This document shows, in pieces, positions 1 to 4,934 of a stretch of DNA of 5,115 nucleotides; position 1 is the first letter of the stretch; each line of letters opens with the position of its first letter. This DNA comes from Acidimicrobiales bacterium (GTDB lineage: Bacteria > Actinomycetota > Acidimicrobiia > Acidimicrobiales > VFJN01): contig JAFGPU010000083.1 in assembly GCA_016936035.1 (NCBI GenBank), forward strand, positions 1 to 5,115. Reading direction: 5' to 3'. The position numbers and the translations under genes are program-made. Below the pieces are notes generated by a model. It was not told the DNA's origin and searched no databases. It was given only the letters and a program-made list of their open reading frames with translations.

Positions 1-1240
1 CAAGGACCGGCCCGCGCTGGCGATGATCGAGCAGGCCGAGCGCGAGGGGAAGCTGAAGCCCGGCGGCACGATCGTCGAGCCCACGTCGGGCAACACCGGC
101 GTCGGCCTCGCCATCGTGGCGGCCCAGCGCGGCTACCGCTGCATCTTCGTGGTCACCGACAAGGTGGCCCCCGAGAAGATCCAGCTGCTCGAGGCCTACG
201 GCGCGCAGGTGGTGGTGTGCCCGGTCGCGGTCGAGCCCGACGACCCGCGGTCGTACTACTCGGTGTCCGAGCGCCTGGTGTCCGAGACCCCCGGCGCGTT
301 CCGCCCCAACCAGTACGACAACAAGTGGAACCCGTGGGCGCACGAGCAGTCCACGGGCCCCGAGATCTGGCGGCAGACCGCGGGGCGCATCACCCACTTC
401 GTCGCCGGGGTGGGCACCGGCGGCACGATCACCGGGGTCGGGCGCTACCTCAAGGCGCAGCGCCCTGACGTGCAGATCGTCGGCGCCGACCCGGCCGGCT
501 CGGTCTACTCCGGCGGATCCGGTCGGCCCTACCTCGTCGAGGGCATCGGCGAGGACTTCTGGCCCACCACCTACGACCCCGACCTGGTCGATCGCGTCGT
601 CGCGGTCAGCGACGAGGACAGCTTCCTCATGGCCCGCCGTGTCACCTGCGAGGAGGGCCTGCTCATCGGCGGGTCCGGCGGCACGGCCGTGGCGGCCGCC
701 CTCGAGGTCGGCGCCGGCCTCGGCCCCGACGACCTGGTGGTCGTGCTCATCCCCGACTCCGGCCGCGGCTACCTGTCGCGCGTCTTCGACGAGGACTGGA
801 TGGCGGGCTACGGGTTCGTGCGCGGCAGCGGGCACACGGTCGCGGACGTGCTCGAGTCGCGTGGTGGCGCCATCCCGCCGCTGGTGTACGTGCACCCGGA
901 GGACTCGGGGCAGCGGGCGGTGAACGTGATGCGCGGCTACGGCTTGTCGCAGCTGCCGGTGGCCAAGGGCGAGATGCCCCTGGCTGCCGCCGAGATCGTC
1001 GGCGCCGTGGACGAGCTCGCGCTCATGGAGCGGGCGTTCCGCGACCCCCACGTGCTCGACGAGCCGGTCGAGAAGGTGATGGGCGACCGGCTGCCCACCA
1101 TCGGCATCGGCCAGCCCGTGGCCCTGGCCGTCGAGCTTCTCGACACCGCGCCGGCACTGGTGGTGCTGGCGGGTGGGCGACCACATGCCGTGCTCGGGCG
1201 GGCCGACGTGCTCGAGCACCTGGCGAAGGCAGCGACATGA
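1..1240 (+). CDS. cbs: Cystathionine beta-synthase, PLP fold plus CBS-domain pair (5' partial)
   Basis: The enzyme condenses serine with homocysteine to cystathionine, using PLP, in the cytoplasm. The 5' end is cut off. The open frame runs through base 2, and the first complete codons read Lys-Asp-Arg, matching the family's S-V-K-D-R motif, so the Lys at 2-4 is probably the PLP lysine. Counting it as residue 1, EPTSGNTG (26-33) is the substrate loop, GTGGT (138-142) is the PLP-phosphate loop and GGSGGT (223-228) holds the serine facing the PLP ring nitrogen. VEGIGEDF and the DSGRGY...DEDWM stretch favour cystathionine beta-synthase over CysK/CysM. The last ~130 residues (about 837-1237) look like a tandem CBS-domain pair, which is a regulatory module in this family and is absent from cysteine synthases. 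About 412 residues are visible; some 40-50 are probably missing. An N-terminal heme domain cannot be assessed. It stops seven bases before the next gene. Confidence 0.92.
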   Translation, partial: KDRPALAMIEQAEREGKLKPGGTIVEPTSGNTGVGLAIVAAQRGYRCIFVVTDKVAPEKIQLLEAYGAQVVVCPVAVEPDDPRSYYSVSERLVSETPGAFRPNQYDNKWNPWAHEQSTGPEIWRQTAGRITHFVAGVGTGGTITGVGRYLKAQRPDVQIVGADPAGSVYSGGSGRPYLVEGIGEDFWPTTYDPDLVDRVVAVSDEDSFLMARRVTCEEGLLIGGSGGTAVAAALEVGAGLGPDDLVVVLIPDSGRGYLSRVFDEDWMAGYGFVRGSGHTVADVLESRGGAIPPLVYVHPEDSGQRAVNVMRGYGLSQLPVAKGEMPLAAAEIVGAVDELALMERAFRDPHVLDEPVEKVMGDRLPTIGIGQPVALAVELLDTAPALVVLAGGRPHAVLGRADVLEHLAKAAT

Positions 1241-1242
1241 GG
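1239..1242 (+). promoter_or_regulatory. Shine-Dalgarno of the cystathionine gamma-synthase/lyase gene
   Basis: GAGG lies five bases before the ATG at 1248 and overlaps the TGA stop (1238-1240) of the upstream gene. This supports 1248 as the start and suggests translational coupling. An in-frame GTG at 1242 is an alternative start, but it would lie within this motif and have no spacing of its own. Confidence 0.55.
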
Positions 1243-1247
1243 TGCAC

Positions 1248-2405
1248 ATGACCAGCGCGTCCGACGACCGGGGCTTCGAGACCCGGGCCATCCACGCGGG
1301 GCAGGACCCCGACCCGTTCACCGGCGCCGTCGTGCCGCCGATCAGCATCTCCACCACGTTCGCCCAGCAGGGGGTGGGCCGGCACCACGGCTGGGAGTAC
1401 TCGCGCAGCGCCAACCCCACCCGCGCCGCGCTCGAGATGTGCCTGGCCTCGCTCGAGGGCGCCCGGCACGGCTTCGCGTTCGCCTCCGGGCTCGCCGCCG
1501 AGGACGCCGTGTTGCGCCAGCTCCCGGCGGGCGCCGGCATCGTGCTGGGCGGCGACGCGTACGGCGGCACCTTCCGCCTGATCGACAAGGTGTACGGCGC
1601 CAGCGGCCACCCGTGGACCGCCGTCGACCTGACCGACGCCGCCGCCCTGGACGCCCGGTGGCCGGAGGGCACCCGGGTCGTGTGGGCCGAGACGCCGACC
1701 AATCCCGCGATGGCGGTGGTCGACATCGCGGCCGTGGCCGAGGTGGCGCACGACCACGGGGCCTGGCTGGTGGTCGACAACACGTTCGCCAGCCCCTTCC
1801 TGCAGCAGCCGCTGGCGCTCGGCGCAGATGTCGTCGTGCACTCGGCCACCAAGTACCTCGGCGGCCACTCGGACGTGGTCGGCGGTTTCGTGGCCGTCGA
1901 CGACGACGACGTGGCCGTGCGGCTCGGCTTCACCCAGAACGCCGTGGGCAGCGTGCCGTCGCCCATCGACTGCTACCTGGTGCAGCGGGGGCTCAAGACG
2001 CTGGGCCTGCGCATGGAGCGCCACTGCGACAACGCCCGGGCGGTCGTCGACCTGCTGGCCGACCACCCGGCCGTGGCCCGGGTGCTGTGGCCCGGGTTGC
2101 CCGACCACCCGGGACACGACATCGCGAAGCGCCAGATGCGCGACTTCGGCGGCATGGTGTCGTTCGTGGCGCGCGGGGGCGAGGAGGCGGCCGTCGCCAT
2201 CTGCGAGCGCACCGAGCTGTTCACCCTCGCCGAGTCGCTGGGTGCCGTCGAGTCGCTCATCGAGCACCCGGCGCGGATGACCCACGCCTCGGCCGCCGGC
2301 TCGGCGCTCGCCGTCGAGCCTGGCCTCGTGCGGCTGTCGGTGGGCATCGAGTCGGCCGCCGACCTCGTGGCCGACCTCCGCCAGGCGCTCGACGCCGTGA
2401 GCTGA
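1248..2405 (+). CDS. metB: Cystathionine gamma-synthase / gamma-lyase family PLP enzyme
   Basis: A 385-residue fold-type I PLP enzyme of the Cys/Met metabolism family. FETRAIHAGQ is near the N terminus. YSRSANPTR begins at Tyr51 (Tyr and Arg contact the PLP phosphate of the partner subunit), SG is at 80-81 and Tyr105 is the ring-stacking tyrosine. ETPTNP follows, then D177 in VDNTF (pairs with the pyridine nitrogen) and SATKYLGGHSD with Lys202 as the PLP lysine. LGAVESLIEHPA and the C-terminal VRLSVGIE are also typical. The length is normal and nothing looks broken. Family members either make cystathionine from an activated homoserine (MetB) or split it to cysteine, 2-oxobutyrate and ammonia (gamma-lyase), and sequence alone separates them poorly. 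The adjacent beta-synthase favours the gamma-lyase direction; metB is used here as the customary actinobacterial symbol. The start at 1248 was chosen for its GAGG and tight spacing to the upstream stop. Longer in-frame starts would overlap the upstream gene. Confidence 0.9.
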   Translation: MTSASDDRGFETRAIHAGQDPDPFTGAVVPPISISTTFAQQGVGRHHGWEYSRSANPTRAALEMCLASLEGARHGFAFASGLAAEDAVLRQLPAGAGIVLGGDAYGGTFRLIDKVYGASGHPWTAVDLTDAAALDARWPEGTRVVWAETPTNPAMAVVDIAAVAEVAHDHGAWLVVDNTFASPFLQQPLALGADVVVHSATKYLGGHSDVVGGFVAVDDDDVAVRLGFTQNAVGSVPSPIDCYLVQRGLKTLGLRMERHCDNARAVVDLLADHPAVARVLWPGLPDHPGHDIAKRQMRDFGGMVSFVARGGEEAAVAICERTELFTLAESLGAVESLIEHPARMTHASAAGSALAVEPGLVRLSVGIESAADLVADLRQALDAVS

Positions 2406-2424
2406 GCGCCTGGTCGCCGCCCCC

Positions 2425-2441
2425 GCACGTCGGCCCCGTGC
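2425..2441 (+). terminator. Short GC hairpin after the transsulfuration pair, possible weak terminator
   Basis: GCACG (2425-2429) can pair with CGTGC (2437-2441) around a seven-base loop, about 20 bases after the stop at 2405. No T-tract follows. Five base pairs in DNA this GC-rich can easily occur by chance, so this is only a candidate. If real, it would separate the transsulfuration genes from ribF. Confidence 0.2.
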
Positions 2442-2463
2442 AAGGGTCGCGCCCGGAGGCCGG

Positions 2464-2469
2464 TACGCT
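2464..2469 (+). promoter_or_regulatory. -10-like box directly before ribF
   Basis: TACGCT fits the actinobacterial TANNNT -10 pattern and ends nine bases before the ribF ATG. Transcription would start close to the ATG itself and give a leaderless or nearly leaderless mRNA. No convincing -35 hexamer is visible at 16-18 bases upstream. The nearest purine-rich motif, GGAGG at 2455-2459, is 19 bases from the ATG, too far for normal Shine-Dalgarno use, and no in-frame start codon lies in between. Confidence 0.35.
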
Positions 2470-2478
2470 GCCGCCCCG

Positions 2479-3435
2479 ATGGAGGTGCTCCGCGACCTGT
2501 CCGCCTGCCCCCGCCCGCCGGGCGGCACGGTGGTGACCATCGGCGCCTACGACGGGGTGCACCTGGGGCACCGGGCGGTCATCGCCGAGGTGCGCCGGCG
2601 GGCCCTCGACAAGGACCTGGCCACCGCAGTGGTCACGTTCGACCGCCATCCGGCGTCGGTGGTGCGGCCGGAGTCCGCCCCCCGGCTGCTCACCGACCTC
2701 GACCAGAAGATCGAGCTGCTGGCCGAGACGGGCGTGGACTACTGCCTGGTCATCACGTTCGACGAGGCGCGCAGCCGCGAGCCGGCCGACGAGTTCGTGC
2801 GCGAGGTGCTGGCCGGCTGCCTCGCCGCCCGTGTCGTGGTCGTCGGCGACGACTTCCACTTCGGCCATCGCCGGGCGGGCAACGTCGAGCTGCTGCGCAC
2901 CATGGGCACCGACCTCGACTTCGAGGTCGACGGGCTCGACCTCGTCGACGCCGAGGGGCGCCCCGCCGACGACGCGGGCCGGGTCTCGTCGACCCGCATC
3001 CGCCATGCGTTGGTGGCCGGCGACCTGGACCAGGCGAACGCGCTGCTGGGCCGCCAGCACGAGGTGCGGGGCGTCGTGGCCCACGGCGACAAGCGCGGGC
3101 GCGACCTGGGGTTCCCCACGGCCAACGTGTCGGTGCCGGGCGACATCCTGCTGCCGGACGACGGCATCTACGCCGGCTGGTTCGAGCGCGCCGACGGCTC
3201 GGTGCACTCCGCCGCCATCTCGCTCGGGCGCCGCCCCACGTTCTACGTCGAGGCCCACGCCAGCCTGCTCGAGGCGCACCTGCTGGACTTCGAGGGCGAT
3301 CTGTACGACGAGCACGTCAAGGTGCGGTTCGCCGCCCGGCTGCGCGGCGAGGTCAAGTTCGCGTCCGTCGAGGCGCTGATCGAGCAGATCGGCCGCGACT
3401 GCGATCAGGCGCGCGGTGTGCTCGGGGTGCCCTGA
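2479..3435 (+). CDS. ribF: Bifunctional riboflavin kinase / FAD synthetase
   Basis: The enzyme phosphorylates riboflavin to FMN and adenylylates FMN to FAD in the cytoplasm. It has 318 residues, the normal size for the two-domain bacterial enzyme. The N-terminal FAD synthetase (nucleotidyltransferase) domain shows GAYDGVHLGH (22-31, the GxFDGxHxGH ATP site), TFDRHP (53-58, where the family more often has a Pro before HP), VGDDFHFG (about 122-129) and SSTRIR (170-175). The C-terminal riboflavin kinase domain begins near 195 and shows HGDKRGRDLGFPTANV with PTAN at 213-216, the GRRPTF turn (about 250-255) and a likely catalytic Glu265 in LEAHLLDF. The start fits the usual short lead-in before the GxFDG motif. 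Neighbours: an intergenic gap of 73 bases separates it from the upstream gene, and a hairpin begins directly after its stop. In actinobacteria ribF commonly precedes rpsO; here a hydrolase gene lies between. Confidence 0.95.
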   Translation: MEVLRDLSACPRPPGGTVVTIGAYDGVHLGHRAVIAEVRRRALDKDLATAVVTFDRHPASVVRPESAPRLLTDLDQKIELLAETGVDYCLVITFDEARSREPADEFVREVLAGCLAARVVVVGDDFHFGHRRAGNVELLRTMGTDLDFEVDGLDLVDAEGRPADDAGRVSSTRIRHALVAGDLDQANALLGRQHEVRGVVAHGDKRGRDLGFPTANVSVPGDILLPDDGIYAGWFERADGSVHSAAISLGRRPTFYVEAHASLLEAHLLDFEGDLYDEHVKVRFAARLRGEVKFASVEALIEQIGRDCDQARGVLGVP

Positions 3436-3470
3436 CCAGGTCCTCGACAGGAACGCGTTCCAGTCCCTGG
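3436..3470 (+). terminator. Hairpin immediately after the ribF stop, possible terminator
   Basis: CCAGG (3436-3440) pairs with CCTGG (3466-3470), enclosing a five-base bulge on the 5' side and then the 20-bp imperfect palindrome at 3446-3465. As RNA this gives a long stem that starts at the base after the ribF stop codon. Only a weak T content follows. Many actinobacterial terminators lack U-tracts, so termination is possible, but the same DNA may instead be an operator. Confidence 0.35.
3446..3465. repeat. 20-bp near-perfect palindrome, candidate operator
   Basis: GACAGGAACG and CGTTCCAGTC are reverse complements at nine of ten positions; the only mismatch is A3449/A3462. The core GGAACGCGTTCC (3450-3461) is a perfect 12-bp palindrome. 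Its centre is about 17 bases upstream of the -10-like box at 3473, so it would cover the -35 region of a promoter for the hydrolase gene. That is a classic position for a dimeric repressor. GGAAC is also the -35 motif of many ECF sigma factors, but no matching -10 of that class is clear. Confidence 0.45.
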
Positions 3471-3472
3471 CT

Positions 3473-3478
3473 TATGGT
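3473..3478 (+). promoter_or_regulatory. -10-like box of the alpha/beta-hydrolase gene
   Basis: TATGGT fits the TANNNT pattern and stands out in otherwise GC-rich DNA. It predicts a transcription start near 3485, next to an ATG at 3486. The -35 region would fall inside the palindrome at 3446-3465, with GGAACG (3450-3455) at a 17-base spacing rather than a TTGACA-like hexamer. The promoter would make the hydrolase transcriptionally separable from ribF. Confidence 0.4.
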
Positions 3479-3493
3479 GTAAGGCATGACCCG

Positions 3494-3529
3494 TGCCTCT
3501 GGGGGGTACGGGCCGACCATCAGAGGGCA
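3494..3529 (+). other. Potential hairpin in the leader of the hydrolase mRNA
   Basis: CCTCTG (3496-3501) is complementary to CAGAGG (3521-3526). TG (3494-3495) can add to CA (3528-3529) past a one-base bulge, and GGT/ACC (3505-3507 with 3516-3518) can pair inside. If translation begins at 3576 this structure lies in a ~90-base 5' untranslated region. If translation begins at 3486 it is within the coding sequence and probably meaningless. Confidence 0.25.
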
Positions 3530-3563
3530 GACGGTGCCGCACGACGATGCCACCCACGGTGAC

Positions 3564-3567
3564 GGAG
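3564..3567 (+). promoter_or_regulatory. Shine-Dalgarno deciding the hydrolase start
   Basis: GGAG lies eight bases before the ATG at 3576, a near-ideal distance. The upstream in-frame ATG at 3486 has only AAGG one base before it, which is unusable as a ribosome binding site, so that start would need leaderless initiation. Confidence 0.5.
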
Positions 3568-3575
3568 ACCAGGCG

Positions 3576-4739
3576 ATGGCCGAGGTCGTCCGCATGCCGA
3601 CAGCGGCCGACGGCCGTCGCGACGGCTCGACGGCGCTGCTGTTCGACGACGGCGCGCCCGACGCCTCCGACGAACCCATCATCGGCCCCGAGGCCGACAC
3701 GCCGGAGACCGACCAGCTCGTCGCCGTCCCGCGGCTGGCGCGCCACGAGATCGTCCTCGACGACGACCACCGGGTCGGTGTGGCCGTCTCCGGCCAGGGG
3801 CTCCCGGTTGTGCTGGTGCACGGGTTCACCGCCGAGGGCATCCTCTACGCCCAGACGCTGTCGCGGCTGGTCCGCATGGGGTTCAAGGTGGTGGCCATCG
3901 ACGTCGCCGGGCACGGGGCGACCCAGGGCCTGCCGACGGGCGGCGACGACCTCGCGTCGTACACCGAGCTGCTCGCCCGGGTGCTCGACGAGCTGGGCAT
4001 CCGCCGGGCGGTGTTCGCGGGCCACTCGATGGGCGGCCGGCTCGTCGCCCAGCTCGCGGCCGCCGACCCGGATCGCGCCATCGCCGTCGTCCTCATCGAC
4101 GCCGTGGTGGGCGAGTGCTGGGACCGGATCATCAAGACCTCGCGCTTCGCCCCGCCGGTCCTCGTCGCCCTGGCGGCGCTGCTGGTGGCCGACACGCTGT
4201 CGACGCTGCCCTGGCTGCGCAACCCGGGCCAGGCAGCCAAGCTCGGCCGTCTGCTCGGACCGACCCTGCTCGGTCACGCCCGGCGCCCGTGGCGCATGCT
4301 CGGCCCGGCGGTCTCGATGATGCGCTCGGACACGAGCCGCGAGATGCTCGAGGCACTGGGCCGGGCCGAGGTGCCCGTCGTCGTCATCCACGGCGACCGT
4401 GACATGCCCGTGCCCTATGCGACGGCGGTCGACGCCGCCCGCCGCTCGCGCGGCACCTTGGTGACCGTCAAGGGGGGCACGCACTCGTGGGTGCTGAAGG
4501 ACCCGGAGACGTTGCCGTCGATCATCGCCGAGCTGCTCGAGGGCCCGCTGGCGCGGGTGCGGGCCGCCGCCCTCGGCGCTGCCGGCTTGCGGCCCGATGC
4601 CACGACCGACCAGATCGAGACCGCGTTCCTGGGGCCGCACGCGTGGGTGCGGCGCCTGACGCCGCCGCTCGAGATGCGGACCGGGTCCCGGCACCACCAC
4701 CGTGCCCGCTACCAGTGGACCGTCGAGCAGCCCGCCTGA
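3576..4739 (+). CDS. Alpha/beta-hydrolase fold protein, substrate unknown
   Basis: With the preferred start the protein has 387 residues; an in-frame ATG at 3486 would add 30. The first ~60 residues are acidic, low-complexity and probably disordered. The hydrolase core then begins with VVLVHGF (His82-Phe84, oxyanion-hole region) and continues with DVAGHG and the nucleophile elbow GHSMGG (Ser151). The likely acid is Asp276 in HGDRDMPVP and the likely base is His303 in GGTHSW, so the catalytic triad appears complete. A hydrophobic stretch at about 193-211 falls in the cap region and may line a pocket for a lipophilic substrate. About 60 residues follow the last core helix, ending in a basic RHHHRAR stretch. 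No signal peptide is seen, so it is probably cytoplasmic. The fold covers esterases, lipases, dehalogenases and others, and no substrate can be assigned. It lies between ribF and rpsO with its own apparent promoter. I am sure of the fold, less so of the start. Confidence 0.88.
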   Translation: MAEVVRMPTAADGRRDGSTALLFDDGAPDASDEPIIGPEADTPETDQLVAVPRLARHEIVLDDDHRVGVAVSGQGLPVVLVHGFTAEGILYAQTLSRLVRMGFKVVAIDVAGHGATQGLPTGGDDLASYTELLARVLDELGIRRAVFAGHSMGGRLVAQLAAADPDRAIAVVLIDAVVGECWDRIIKTSRFAPPVLVALAALLVADTLSTLPWLRNPGQAAKLGRLLGPTLLGHARRPWRMLGPAVSMMRSDTSREMLEALGRAEVPVVVIHGDRDMPVPYATAVDAARRSRGTLVTVKGGTHSWVLKDPETLPSIIAELLEGPLARVRAAALGAAGLRPDATTDQIETAFLGPHAWVRRLTPPLEMRTGSRHHHRARYQWTVEQPA

Positions 4740-4752
4740 GCGGCGTCGTGAC

Positions 4753-4783
4753 GGTCCGTGGCGCGGGGTTCGCCGTTCGGACC
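4753..4783 (+). terminator. Hairpin after the hydrolase stop, overlapping the rpsO promoter region
   Basis: GGTCCG (4753-4758) pairs perfectly with CGGACC (4778-4783). Inside, GGCG (4760-4763) pairs with CGCC (4771-4774) around a seven-base loop, with a small internal loop between the two stems. It starts 13 bases after the stop at 4739, as expected for a terminator, but no T-tract follows. Its 3' arm overlaps the possible -35 region of the rpsO promoter. Confidence 0.4.
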
Positions 4784-4798
4784 CTGCACTGATATCCT
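4769..4798 (+). promoter_or_regulatory. Candidate rpsO promoter
   Basis: TATCCT (4793-4798) is a good -10 match in GC-rich surroundings. TTCGCC (4769-4774) is a weak -35 candidate at an 18-base spacing. Transcription would start near 4804-4806, leaving a leader of about 130 bases before the rpsO GTG at 4935. The position downstream of the hydrolase stop and the preceding hairpin fits independent expression of a ribosomal protein gene. Confidence 0.5.
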
Positions 4799-4832
4799 GC
4801 CGCGACGCTCTGAACCAGGCGTAGCGCCACCT

Positions 4833-4916
4833 CACGCCGTCATCTCCTCGATGCGGCGTGCGGTTGCTCTCGGCACTCCCCGCCGAGCCGGTGACGGGGC
4901 AGGGTAAGCAGTCACC
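4833..4916 (+). promoter_or_regulatory. Structured rpsO mRNA leader, candidate S15 autoregulatory element
   Basis: Three consecutive hairpins can form. Hairpin 1 pairs 4833-4839 with 4854-4860 and, past a single bulged T at 4840, 4841-4844 with 4850-4853, leaving the loop TCCTC. Hairpin 2 pairs CTCGGC (4869-4874) with GCCGAG (4882-4887). Hairpin 3 pairs GGTGAC (4890-4895) with GTCACC (4911-4916). The hairpin 2 loop ends in CCCC (4878-4881) and the hairpin 3 loop begins with GGGG (4896-4899), so a loop-loop contact or an alternative helix is possible. S15 is known to repress its own mRNA through structured leaders in several bacterial phyla. Assigning this leader to that mechanism is inference from position and foldability. 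Confidence 0.4.
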
Positions 4917-4922
4917 CGACCG

Positions 4923-4927
4923 AAGGA
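4923..4927 (+). promoter_or_regulatory. Shine-Dalgarno of rpsO
   Basis: AAGGA lies seven bases before the GTG at 4935, an ideal distance, and fixes that GTG as the start of rpsO. No in-frame ATG is available near the conserved N terminus. The AGGA core is complementary to TCCT in the loop of the leader hairpin at 4833-4860. Confidence 0.7.
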
Positions 4928-4934
4928 ACCACGC

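Noticed and set aside
2406..2478. Possible small gene or riboswitch between the gamma-synthase/lyase gene and ribF (an FMN riboswitch was considered because of ribF)
   Set aside because: The gap is only 73 bases, far too short for an FMN riboswitch aptamer plus expression platform, and lacks its conserved segments. Only a weak hairpin and a -10-like box are visible.
1023..2540. Long minus-strand open frame (505 codons) across the 3' end of the cystathionine beta-synthase gene and the whole gamma-synthase/lyase gene
   Set aside because: It is opposite two clearly conserved genes. The translation is a biased Arg/Gly/His/Val-rich composition with no recognisable motif, as expected from the antisense of GC-rich codons.
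2257..3315. Minus-strand open frame (352 codons) opposite ribF
   Set aside because: ribF on the + strand shows all expected motifs of both domains; the antisense translation is repetitive Val/Gly/His/Arg with no conserved feature.
3450..3478. ECF sigma-factor promoter using GGAAC as the -35
   Set aside because: GGAAC is present but is part of the palindrome, and no matching GTC/GTT-type -10 at the expected spacing is convincing; kept only as a remark.
3405..4835. Long minus-strand open frame (476 codons) opposite the hydrolase gene
   Set aside because: Same antisense artefact: low-complexity Arg/His/Gly-rich translation, no family motifs, no Shine-Dalgarno, and the + strand gene carries a full catalytic triad.
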